A stretch of 64,000 nucleotides of DNA, from the NCBI RefSeq assembly GCF_024166365.1, contig NC_064820.1, positions 138,094,001 to 138,158,000 of the forward strand, in the 5' to 3' direction. Positions 10,507 through 21,851 of the stretch are shown here, piece after piece. Made by a program: the position numbers and the translations under genes. The notes beneath the pieces are model-generated. The model was not told the origin of the DNA. It saw nothing but the letters and a program-made list of their open reading frames with translations, and made no database searches. Origin of the DNA: Elephas maximus indicus (Eukaryota > Chordata > Mammalia > Proboscidea > Elephantidae). Position 1 is the stretch's first letter; each line of letters begins with the position of its first letter.

Positions 10507-13246
10507 CTAACCTGGTACTCTGCCAAGCATGATGTCCTTCTCCAGGGACTCATCCCTCCTGACAACATGTACAAAGTATGTAAGACGTAGTCTCACCATC
10601 CTTGCCTCTAAGGAGCATTCTCGCCATACTTCGTCCAAGGCAGATTTGTTCATTCTTTTGGCAGTCCATGGTATATTCAATATTCTTCGCCAACACCACA
10701 ATTCAAAGGTGTCAATTCTTCTTCTTCGGTCTTCCTTATTCATTGTCCAGCTTTCGCATGCAAATGATGTGATTGAAAATACCATGGCTTGGGTCAGACG
10801 GACCTTAGTCCTCAGGGTGACATCTTTGCTCTTCAACAATTTGAAGAGGTCCTTTGCAGCAGATTTGCCCAATGCAATGCGTCTTTTGATTTCTTGACTG
10901 CTGCTTCCATGGCTGTTGATTGTGGATCCAAGTAAAATGAAATCCTTGACAACTTCAATCTTTTCTCCGTTTATCATGATGTTGCTTATTGGTTCAGTTG
11001 TGAGGATTTTTGTTTTCTTTATGTTGAGGTGTAATCCATACTGAAGGCTGTGGTCTTTGATCTTCATTAGTAAGTGCTTCAAGTCCTCTTCACTTTCAGC
11101 AAGCAACATTGTGTCATGTGCATAACGCAGGTTGTTAATGAGTCTTCCTCCAATCCTGATGCCCTGTTCTTCTTCACATAGTCCAGCTTCTCATATTTGT
11201 TCAGCATACAGATTAAAAAGCTATGGTGAAAGAATACAACCCTGACGCCCGCCTTTCCTGACTTTAAACCGATCAGTATCCCCTTGTTCTGTCCGAACAA
11301 CTGCCTCTTGATCCATATAAAGGTTCCTCATGAGCACAATTAAGTGTCCTGCAATTCCCATTCTTTGCAGTGTTATCCATTGTTGTTATGATTCACACAG
11401 TCAAATGCCTTTGCATAGTCAATAAAAAAACAACAACAAAGTACAGGTAAAATTCCTTCTAGTATTCTCTGCTTTCAGCCAGGATCCATCTGACATCAGC
11501 AATGATATCCCTGGTTCCATGTCCTCCTCTGAAACCAGCATGAATTTCTGGTATTTCCCTGTTGATATACTGCTGCAGCCGTTTTTGAATGATCTTCAGC
11601 AAAATTTTGCTTGCTTGTGATATTAACGATATTGTTCTATAATTTCCACATTGGGTTGGATCACCTTTCTTGGGAATAGGCATAAATATGGATCTCTTCC
11701 AGTCAGCTGGCCAGGAAGCTGTCTTCCATATTTCTTGGCATAGACGAGTGAGCACCTCCAGCACTGCATCTGTTTGTTGAAATATCTCAATTGATATTCT
11801 ATCAATTCCTGGAGCCTTGTTTTTCACCAATGCCTTCAGAGGAGCTTGGACTTCTTCCTTTAGTACCATCGGTTCCTGATCAGATGCCACCTCTTGAAAT
11901 GGTTGAACATCGACTAATTCTTTTTGGTATAATGACTTTGTGTATTCCTTCCATCTTCTTTTGATGCTTCCTGCATCGTTTAATATTTTCCCCATGGAAT
12001 CCTTCACTATTGCATCTCTAGACTTGAATTATTCTTCAGTTCTTTCAGCTTGAGAAATGCTGAGCGTGTTATTCCCTTTTGGTTTTCCATCTCCAGCTCT
12101 TTGCACATGTCATTATAATACTTTACTTTGTCTTCTCGAGAGGCCCTTTGAAATCTTCTGTTCAGTTCTTTTACTTCATTGATTCTTCCTTTTGCTTTAG
12201 CTGCTCGACGCTCAAGAGCAAGTTTCAGAGTCTCCTCTGACATCCATCTTGGTCTTTTCTTTCTTTCCTGTCTTTTCAGTGACCTCTTGATTTCTTCATG
12301 GATGATGTCCTTGATGTCATTCCACAACTCGTCTGGTCTTCAGTCACTAGTGTTCAATGAGTCAAATCTATTCTTGAGATGGTCTCTAAATTCAGGTGGG
12401 ATATATCAAGGTCATATTTGGCTCTTGTGGACTTGCTCTGATTTTCTTCAGTTTCAGCTTGAACTTGCATATGAGCAATTGACGGTCTGTTCCACAGTTG
12501 GCCCCTGGCCTTGTTTTGACTGATGGTATTGAGCTTTTCCATCGTCTCTTTCCACAGATGTAGTCAATTTGATTTCTGTGTGTTCCATCTGGCGAGGTCC
12601 ATGTGTATAAAAAAAAAAAAAAAATTTTTTTTTTTTTTGTGTATAGTCACCATTTATGTTGGTGAAGGAAGGTATTTGCAAAGAAGAAGTCGTTGGTCTT
12701 GCAAAATTCTATCATTCGAGCTCCGGCATTGTTTCTATCACCAAGGCCATATTTTTCAACTACTGATCCTCCTTCTTTGTTTCCACCTTTTGCATTTCAA
12801 TTGCCAGTAATTATCAATGCATCTTGATTGCATGTTTGATCAATTCCAGACTGCAGCAGCTGATAAAAATCTTCTATTTCTTTATCTTTGGCCTTAGTGG
12901 TTGGTGGGTAAATTTGAATAATAGTCACATTAACTGTTCTTCCTTGTAGGCGTATGGATATTATCCTATCACTGACAGCACTGTACTTCAGGATAGATTT
13001 TGAAACATTCTTTTTGACGATGAATGCACCACCATTCCTCTTCAAGCTGTCATTCCCAGCATAGTAGACTATATGATTGTCTGATTCAAAATGGCCGATA
13101 CCAGTCCATTTCAGCTCACTAATGCCTAGGATATAGATGTTTATGTGTTCCATTTCATTTTTGATGATTTCCAATTTTTCTACATTCATACTTCGTACAC
13201 TCCAGGTTCCGATTATTAATAGATGTTTGGAGCTGTTTCTTCTCAT
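10507..13246 (-). pseudogene. BovB copy 2 endonuclease-reverse transcriptase, broken
   Basis: Read on the minus strand, the fragments are in order: APE-type endonuclease (13246-12797; GTWSVRSMN, then ISELKWTGIGHFESD), linker (12327-12007; RRAAKAKGRINEVKELN), RT N-terminal half (12007-11459; KKGDPTQCGNYRTISLISQA) and the RT end with post-RT region (11109-10507; LNIKKTKIL, then RRILNIPWTAKR). In working RTE elements the protein nicks target DNA and copies its RNA by target-primed reverse transcription. Here the frame is broken between fragments, by an inserted A/T palindrome in the endonuclease region and a short insert near 11425. The RT catalytic YADD region (about 11120) is disrupted: the corresponding bases read as CATGTGCATAACG on the plus strand. 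The copy is inactive. Confidence 0.88.
12602..12645. repeat. A15/T14 palindrome with 8-bp duplication
   Basis: A run of 15 A (12610-12624) is followed directly by 14 T (12625-12638). TGTGTATA stands on both sides (12602-12609 and 12638-12645, sharing one T with the run). The paralogous sites in copies 5 and 7 (about 40700 and 49830) have a single GTGTATA and no homopolymer, so this is an insertion. Confidence 0.9.
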
Positions 13247-13626
13247 TTTGAGTCATGCCACATCAGCAGATGAAGGTCCCGGAAGCTTTACTTCATCCAC
13301 GTCATTCAGGTCGACTCTACTTTGAGGAGGCAGCTCTTCCCCAGTCATCTTTTGAGTGCCTTCCAACCTGGAGGGCTCATCTTCCAGCACTATATCAGAC
13401 AATGTTCCGCTGGTATTCATAAGGTTTTCACTGGCTAATGCTTTTCAGAAGTAGACTGCAGGGTCCTTCTTCCTACTCTGTCTTAGTCTGGAAGCTCAGC
13501 TGAAACCTGTCCTCCATGGGTGACCCTGCTGGTATCTGAATACCAGTGGCATAGCTTCCAGCATCAGAGAACACGCAAGCCCCCACAATACAACAAACTG
13601 ACAGACACGTGGGGGATTTTTAATAT

Positions 13627-16600
13627 AGAATAGTTAAAACTAATTAACCAGAGCTAAAAAAATTTCTTTTTTTTTTATATATATCAGCAGAAATAGATCT
13701 CAAAATTATAAGGTTGAATGTAAAAAAAGTTATAAAAACAGATATTTAGTATCTATATACTGTTTGTGGTATGCAGTTTATACAACATGAAAATAAAATA
13801 ATACACATAAAGTTAAAGATTGTTTTTACTTTAGGTAAGGAGGAAGAGGAATGGATATTGGGAGGCATCAAGTATAGCTGAACTATTTTCTTTCATTTAA
13901 AACCTGCCTAATTACACAAAATGTTAAGTCTGGGTATATTTGTTTTATTAATCTATTTTCTGTTATATGTGAAAAAAAAGTATTTTATAATTTGAAAATA
14001 AATATTTAACATCAAATAAAGTTAGATAGAAATAAAAGAAGTAATCCATACAGCTGCCATGTGCAGAACACACTGAAGGGTACTGGAGTTTATTTACTTG
14101 GCCAATTCGATGTTATTGCAGCCAAGCAAGAGATGAATCAATTAACCAGACAAAGAATTCGCTATATCCTTTAATTACACTTCTCTGTTCTGCTTAAGCT
14201 ATTTCAAGGTATCCCATTGCAACTGATGGAGTCTTAACCACAGGGCTGGTGGAATTAAAGAGAAAACAAAATCAGAGAAAGTAGTTTTGGAAGGACAGAT
14301 TTTTTGCAGAATATTTGGAGATGAGAAGACAGTTCAATAACAACTAATTAGCAGGTAATTGTAAGAATATCCACACTTAACCATCAGGTGCAAAGAAGAA
14401 TTATATGTCTTAAAATTGATAATTGGGTCATCTGTCCAAGTAATTGTGGTTGTTCAGGTCCACAGAGGACTTTGCTAATGGAGTGAAACAAAGAGAATTT
14501 TGAAGAAAAGATAATGGCAGGTGTTGTGTTTGATGATTCCAGGTTTTTCTTAGCCTCAGACACAAGGAAGCTATGGTCAGATTGTGGAAAAATTCAAAAC
14601 AATGATAAATGTAACTTAACAATCACATGAGCTCAAAGTTTTTACATTTGGGAAAATATCCCTAAATATTTTTATAAAAGAAAGCAGAATTAGAAGAAAA
14701 TAAGTGATATGATCCAAGTTATTTGTATGAATCAAAATTCAGTTTATATTACTTCTGTAAATCTTAAAACACAAAGAGTAAAAATAGAGGTAACCCTAGG
14801 GGATAATTACAGTAGAATTAAAGAAAAAATAGGCCTATTTATGGTTTTAAAGGAAACTTTAGGAGCTCCTTCTCCTATGCCCTATTGTGTTTTGTCCCTT
14901 CAGTACTACATTCACCTTAAAGTGTTGGAATTATCTGTTTATGAGTGCTCCCCTCAGACAATTTCAGCATGAATTTCCATCTGGATTCCATCCAGCATGA
15001 TTTCCTGGCAGAGAGAATAATTTCTTTATGTAGTAGGTATTCAATTACAGTTTACTGAGTGAAGAAGTGTAACTCTAAGGGGGAAAAAAAAATCATTTCT
15101 TGCCCTCACTTCCATCTCCTCTTAACTTTCCCAGCTTGGGTCTGATTTTCAAGGTTTTCAACTCCACCAACTCCAGATGGTCCAAAAGGGCACATATGAG
15201 TAGATTAGGTGGAGAGTAAGGAAAGAAGAAATAAGGATGAGCATGTAGTGAGAACTGCTGAACTCTCTTCCTATGTCAACTGACTTGTAAAGCCATCATC
15301 CACAGCTTGTAATAGAGAAAGTCTGAGGCAGACCCCAAAATAAATAGTTTACATGTACATTTATCTTTAAATATTTGTCTATATAGATAAATTTATAACT
15401 GTTCTAAATCCTATTTATCTTGCTTAATTAAAAACTGTATAATATGTAGTTCAATTGCCTTAAGAACAAACACCCTCTTTCAATTTGAGTGATTTTTATC
15501 TCTAGGCCTTCTCATCAGCAATTCTCAAGCACAAGAACTTCAATTGCAAACTTAATGGAAGAAAAGGAGGAATTTGACCCCAACTTAAACCTATATAAGA
15601 ATTTATGAATTCTAAAATCTATATAAGAAAAATCTTTAAGATCAATTTATGAAAACAATTTTATTTTAAATATGTGTCATCATTGTCAAAGAACCGAAGA
15701 AAGAAATGAATGTGAGCCATAGAAATGTCTACTAAGAGAAAAAGGCAGGTAAGAACACTTCCTTGTCATAGCTATTTTCCAATGCTCAGTGGATGAATCC
15801 AAATGAAGGCTGACACAAGAGCTTTGTCCAATAAAGGAACAGTATACAGGATAACAACTGGCAGATCCAACCAGATCCTTTCCTCAGGGAGTTGGAATGT
15901 AAGCTTAACAGAGAAGCAGCAGAAAGTGGTAGAGTCACCAGCGTGGGGCAATTCCAGCATGGAGAAAGAAGGGCCAATTTGCCCTGGTCTTATATTCATA
16001 ATTCACATTATTTTCATTTTATATTTCTATCTGTCTTTCTGTCTCCCTACTTACCTATCTACCTATTTATCTTTTTACTTGTTAATCACAGTGATTTATT
16101 GGCAGTATTGACAGTATTTAATTACAGTAATTGTTATGCACTTATGGATTAATATTTATTAGTAAGTCCAGTGATCTTGTGAATAGTAAAATCTACTAAA
16201 CTGTATTAGAAACAATTTAATAAATGAAATTCTTTACATTATTACACAATTTGGTTAATGCTGCTTTGACATTTATTAAAAAAAAATCTATATAAACTTT
16301 AAGACATAAGAGTGACTCAGGCCTGTCTTGACCTCTGAAAAGACCCAGCAACCAGTATAGAAGAGTTGCTCAGTTGGTGAATACTAAATGCTTGCTCCCA
16401 AAGAACGACTAAGAACATTGCCTTTGGTTCTCAGAGCTGTCTTTCGATTTCGAGAGCAACCATTATTTCCCTAACATTATTATTGAACCTTAGAAAATTG
16501 ACCAACCAGCTACTGAAAAAATTCCATTGTTTTCTTACGTTCTCCTTGGCTAGACCAACTAAGCATGTCTTTCTTTGCAGTCTGAAACAGTCTAAATACC

Positions 16601-16737
16601 AAAATAATAATAATAATACTCTTTTTTCCTCCCCTTTCTAGGTGTATTTGATAGAGTACATAATTTGTATAATGAAACATCAATTACAATGAAATCAAGG
16701 AAATAGTATGCTTTTCTCTTATATAACATCTTCCCAT
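13627..16737. other. intronic sequence, no gene seen
   Basis: Mostly AT-rich. Short homopolymers and a degenerate CTAT/CTGT-rich tract (about 16018-16075) are the only simple structures. Overlapping frames at 15772-16152 occur on both strands and have no domain. An ATAATAATAATAATA run is at about 16602-16617. Confidence 0.6.
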
Positions 16738-16888
16738 CCCCACTGTCATCGAGTCTATTCTGACTCATAGCGACCCTATAGGATAGAGTAGAACTGACCC
16801 ATATGGTTTCCAAAGAGCAGATGGTAGATTTGAACTGCCGACCTTTTGATTAGCAGTCAAGCTCTTAACCACTGCACAACCAGGGCTC
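16738..16888 (-). mobile_element. AfroSINE copy (short form)
   Basis: Antisense copy, from CCACTGTCATCGAGTC at its tail to AACCACTGCACAACCAGGGC at its head. The body has the ATAGGATAGAGTAGAACTG segment. No 45-base insert, so it is the short form. Confidence 0.9.
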
Positions 16889-17735
16889 TGCCTAGCCTTA
16901 GGTAATTCAGGGTATGTATGGCAGTATCCTGATGTTATCAGAGACCTAGGCTCTGTCTACCTTTGTATCTGCTATCCCAAGTTGTAACCTTCATTTTGAT
17001 ATCTAAGTTCATGGCTAGAGATCCAGATTTTACACATGTATTTCAAAAGTAAGAATGGAAAAGTGTAGGAAAAACATACATACTCCATCTTAAAGAGAAA
17101 ATCAGGAGTAATAGGTTATGTTTGCTAACATCTTACCAGCAAAATATAGTCACCTAGATACAAGAGATGCTGGGAAATGTAGGCTTTTACATGAGTTTCA
17201 ATGTGCCCAGTACGTTAGTACTTAGTACTTTAGTACTTCTATAAAACGAGAATGGGAGAAATGATAATCTATCTTCTGGCAATTAGCATACTCTGGAACA
17301 CAGACTTAAAAACAACAAAAAAAATCATTAACATCTGATTATCTTTGTTAGGAAGTAAATCTGGAGGATATAAACTTATTTGAACTTTTTGTTGAAACAA
17401 TACATTATTGTTGTTGCATTTTTTGTTTACTTTGGTAATATGCACAGAAGTGGCAAATCTTATGCTTTAGAAGTAAGCTAGATTTAAAAATGAATAACAA
17501 TCAAGTCTGATGAATAGAAGATGAAGCTATAGTGCAATTTGTCTTATTTTTCTGTGTGTTCAGTTGGGTTCAATAAGCATTTACTGTACAAGTACTATTA
17601 GCTTGATTTCGTGGGAGACCCTGAGGGTAATAAAATAGTAATAATGATAAGGCTTCTGTTTTAAGATGAAGTGCCCATATTCATTTAGTGCTTTCCTTAC
17701 TAAATCTTATTTAAATGATAGCAAAGATGTAAAAC
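16889..17735. other. intronic sequence, no gene seen
   Basis: AT-rich. A small local reiteration of TTAGTACT lies at 17213-17239. Nothing else recognised. Confidence 0.6.
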
Positions 17736-18967
17736 CCATGTGTCTGTCAGTCTGTCTTACTGTGAGGACTTCCGTGTTGCTGTGATGCGAGAACTATGCC
17801 CCCATTTTCAAATACCGGCAGGGTCACCCATGGTAGACAAGTTTCAGCTGACCTTCCAGACTAAGACAGACTAGGAAGAAGGACCTGACATTCTACTTTT
17901 GAAAAAAATTACCCAATGAAAACCTTAGGAACAGCAGAGGAACATTGTCAGATATAGTGCTGGAAGATGAGCCCTTCAGGTTGGAAGGCACTCAAAATAT
18001 GACTGGGGAAGAGCTACTTCCTCAAAGTAGAGTTGACCTCAATGACGTGGGTGGAGGAAAGCTTTTGGGACTTTTATTTACTGATATGGCACGAATCAAA
18101 ATGAGAAGAAACAGATGTAAACATCCATTAATAATTGGAACCTGGGATGTACGAAGTATGAATCTAGAAACATTGGAAATGGTCAAAAAAGAAACAGAAA
18201 GCATAAACATCAACATCCTAGGCATTAGTGAGTTGAAACGGACTTGTATTGGCCATTCTGAATCAGACAATCATAAGGTCTACCATGCCAGGGATAACAA
18301 ATTGAAGAGGAATGGTGTGGTGTTCATCGTAAAAGGAACATTTCAAGATCTACCCTGAAGTACAACACTGTCATTGATAGAATGATATCCATATGCCTAT
18401 GAGGAAGAGCAGTTAATAATTATTCAAATTTATATAACAGCCACTAAGACTAAAGATGAAAAAACTGAAGATTTTTACCAACTTCTGCAGTCTGAAATTG
18501 CTCAAATATGCAGTCAAGATGTATTGATAATTACTGGTGACTAGAATGCGAAAGCTGGAAACAAAGAAGAAGGATTGGTAGTTGGAAAATATAACCTTGG
18601 TGGTAGATGATGCTGGAGATCACATGATAGAATTTTGCAAGACCAACGACTTCTTCATTGCAAGTACCTTTTTTCAACAACACAAATAGCAACCATACAC
18701 ATGGACCTTGACAGATGGAATACACAGGAATCAAATTTACCACATCTGTAGAGAGATGACGGAAAAGCTCAATTTCATCAGTGAGAACAAGGCCAGGGAA
18801 AACTGCAGAACAGACTCTCAGTTGCTCATACGCAAATTCTAGTTGAAGCTGAAGAAAATTAGAACAAGTCCATGACAGCCAATGTACAATCTTGAGTATC
18901 TCATTTGAACTTAGAGACAATCTCAAGAATACCTTTGATGCATTGAACATGGATGACAGAAAACCAG
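17736..18967 (+). mobile_element. BovB-like RTE copy 3, 5' segment
   Basis: Begins GTGTCTGTCAGTCTGTC at the family's 5' end and includes the 5'UTR, then an open frame at 17945-18358 encoding the endonuclease start (MRRNRCKHPLIIGTWDVRSM, then LGISELKRTCIGHSESDN). The frame breaks at 18358 and further on. At about 18964-18967 (CCAG) it jumps to BovB 3'-end sequence. Confidence 0.88.
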
Positions 18968-19065
18968 TCGCTGGAGAAGGTCATCATGCTTGGTGAAGCA
19001 GAGGGATGGCAAAAAATAGGAAGGCCCTCAAGGAGTTGGATTGACACAGAGACTGCAACAATGGA
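18968..19065 (+). mobile_element. BovB copy 3, displaced 3'-end segment
   Basis: Same strand, but from near the element's 3' end: CTGGAGAAGG.CATCATGC, then GGAAGGCCCTCAAGGAG and TGACACAGAGACTGCAACAA. About 2 kb of element between this and the preceding segment is absent here. Confidence 0.82.
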
Positions 19066-19450
19066 ATGGTCTTCAGCAAAATTTTACTTGTGTGTAATAT
19101 TAATGATAATGTTTGATAATTTCTGCATTTTGTTGGATCACCTTTCTTTGGAATGGGTACAAATATGGATCTCTTCCAGTTGGTTGGCCAGGTAGCTGCC
19201 TTCCAAATTTCTTGGCATAGACGAGTGAGCACTTCCGGTGCTGCACCTATTTGTGGAAACCTCTCAATTGGTATTCTGTCAGTTCCTGGAGGCTTGTTTT
19301 TTGCCAATGCCTTCAGTGCAGCTTGGGCCTCTTCCTTCAGTACCATCAATTCTTGATCATATACTATCTCCTGAAATGACTGAATGTCAACCACTTCTTT
19401 TTGGCACAGTGACTCTGTGTATTCCTTCCATCTTCTTTTGATGCTTCCTG
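19066..19450 (-). mobile_element. BovB copy 3, inverted middle segment
   Basis: Opposite orientation, linker to RT start: on the minus strand GSIKRRWKEYTESLCQK, then KKGDPTKCRNYQTLSL. It abuts the following inverted segment in the wrong order (see 19451-20034) and forms an in-frame chimeric open frame with it at 18984-19532. Confidence 0.85.
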
Positions 19451-20034
19451 TAGCCATCCTCTCTTCTAAGGAACATTCTGGCTGTACTTCTTCCAACACA
19501 GATTTGTTCATTCTTCTGGGAGTCCATGGCATATTAAATATTCAATATTCTCCATCAACACCATAATTCAAAGGTATCAATTTTTGTTCAGTCTTCCTTA
19601 TTCACTGTTTAACTTTCATATGCATATGAGGCTATTGAAAATACCATGGCTTGGGTCAGGTGCACTTTTAGTCCTCAAAGTGACATCTTTGCTTTTTAAC
19701 ACTTTAAAGAGGTCTTTGGAGCAGATTTGCCTAATGCAATATGTCCTTTGATTTTCTGACTGCTGCTTCCAGGGGTGTTGATTGTGGATCCAAGTAGAGT
19801 GAAATCCTTGACAACTTCAATCTTTTCTCTGTTTATCGTGATGTTGCTTACTGGTCCAGTTATGAGTATTTTTGTTTTCCTTATGTTAAAGCGTAATCCA
19901 TACTGAAGGTTGTATTCTTTGATCTTCGTTAGTAAGTGCTTCAAGTCCTCTTTGATTTCAGCAAGCAAGGCTATTTCATCTGCATATCGCAGATTGTGAA
20001 CGAGTCTTCCTCTGCGCACTTCTTCACATATAGG
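19451..20034 (-). mobile_element. BovB copy 3, inverted RT-end/post-RT segment
   Basis: On the minus strand it runs from the RT active-site region (LRYADEIALLAEIKEDL, a YADD-box variant) through LNIRKTKIL to the post-RT part ending SVLEEVQPECSLEERM. It then joins the linker segment at 19450. In an unrearranged element the linker should lie before, not after, this part. Confidence 0.85.
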
Positions 20035-21761
20035 CAAAAGCAAAAGAGACTAATTCATCATCTTCCATAAAGATGGGTCAAATTATATTGTTTGAGATCA
20101 ACAAAAAAAAAAAAGTATTTGAGCATATTGTTTAAAGCTGACCACAAGTAAAACAAATCAAGTAGTTAAAAGGATCATCTCTTGAAAACAGGCCTAGATA
20201 TGGGGTGGAGATGATAAAGAAGGTGAATTTTACTTGTGAATTCTTATGTACACCTTGATTAGGGCTGTGGTGGGGAGGTAGAGATGCATATGAATCTCTT
20301 TGTTGATGGTAAAATCATTAAAAAAAAAAATCAAAGAAAAAGACTAGCTAGATATAATTCTTCTCCATGCAAACAAATAATTACCATACAGTGTGTTGTG
20401 TGCAGGGGTAAAACTCTTTGCAAGTACAAGAGAGCAGAGGTAAGAGGTGACTCACTCTTTCTAAGCAGGTCAGTTGGTAGCACTGGTCAGAGTGATACCT
20501 GAGAAACGTCTTCAATGATAAAAGGAATTTTGGAGGAAGAGGTTTTCCTCAGTAAAGGCAACAGAAACTGCATTGGCATAAAGCTCTGATGTATAACTTT
20601 TTCGTATGTGTTGGTAATGAATAAAGTAGGGAATAGCTTGTGAAAAGGAGACAAGGCAAAACAGGTAGATAAGATCCAAGTCATGGAAGATCCTTTAGGC
20701 CATTTTATGGAGTTTGGACACTGGTTGTAATTTTAAAGATCAGTCCCCAAATATTTGGATTTGCAGCACCATCAAAAGAATGCACGTGGTTAATGCTTTC
20801 ACAGAGTGCAGACAGGTGCACATGTTCTAGTAGTTCATTTATTTTTAAATTTCATTTTTCATGGCCATACCTAGGAGATTATATAGATAGCCTGGGTCTA
20901 AATATAAAATTCAGTTCTAGAAATGATCTGTTCAAAAACATTAATGGACCTCGGCAGCCTTGGAAAATTACACAAGTTTGAAGAGTTTGTTTCTTGGAGC
21001 ACCAAATAGTCTAAAAATTTTAAATCTACCAAATTGAGATGTGCACAGATTTTTTTTTTTTTTTTAAGACACAAAATACAGCAATAAAGTGTCTGGTTTC
21101 ATTAAATCACTATAACTGTAAGCATTCTTTGAGTTGCTCTTCAAGGACACAGAAATCCCATGTACAAATCAAACTGTCACATGCCCAAATGCCTAATGAT
21201 TATAATTGATTTAGGGTACCTAAAACAATTAAGTATTGAGGGAGAAAGTGTTACTAACGCTGAACTAGGCTCACAGAGTTGAAATGTACTATACACAATG
21301 ATCACTTCTAGTACGTCCCACATTTACTTGTCTATCATTTCTAAGTGAGTTATTTACTATTTTTCTTCCCCTGTAACAAACATTACACACAGAATATAAT
21401 GGCTAAAATGTCATTGATAACTTTAATTTTTGTTTTCATAATGTATCAGGTTATTTTAACAGGTAGCATCCTTCTTCTACTCTTTGGCTTCCTGTAAAGC
21501 CTGGAAAAGGAAACATCCCTCATCATAATTGCTTTAGCAGCCTAAAAGTTGTAAAAGAATCATCTACCTCATCTACTTGCATTTTGGGAAGTATACACTT
21601 CAAAATGATTCCATTATGTTAATAATGTTCAGGGGGAGGCTATAACTCAAGATAATGGAAGTGTAAACATTAACAAAAGCTTATAGTTCTCAATCTCTTC
21701 ATCTTCTTACAGTTGTAAAAGTGTAAATTAAATAAACGTAGGCTTCTCTATTATTTCCCCT
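20035..21761. other. intronic sequence, no gene seen
   Basis: No gene or clear repeat. An A-run near 20100, a T-run at about 21049-21065 and several short unsupported frames are the only features. Confidence 0.6.
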
Positions 21762-21851
21762 ATTGATGTTAAACTGTTGTCCCTGTAGTTAGGTGCCATT
21801 GAGTTGGTTCCGACTCATAGCGACCCTATGCACAAAAGAACAAAACACTGC

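Larger units (their letters stand above)
10338..13615 (-). mobile_element. BovB-like RTE copy 2, nearly full length
   Basis: A 3.28-kb element. Its 5' end is at 13615 (reads CACGTGTCTGTCAG on the minus strand) and its 3' end is the CCTAACAACAACAAC tail at 10338. It is flanked by an 11-bp target duplication with one mismatch (10327-10337 and 13616-13626). It contains the EN-RT ORF remnant described separately, an A/T palindrome at 12610-12637 and a short AAAACAACAACAAAG insert near 11425. Confidence 0.93.

Noticed and set aside
17213..17239. Short repeated TTAGTACT units as a possible array
   Set aside because: Only three near-copies with little spacing and no further regularity; more likely a local slippage product. 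No CRISPR array or other prokaryotic feature is expected or seen.
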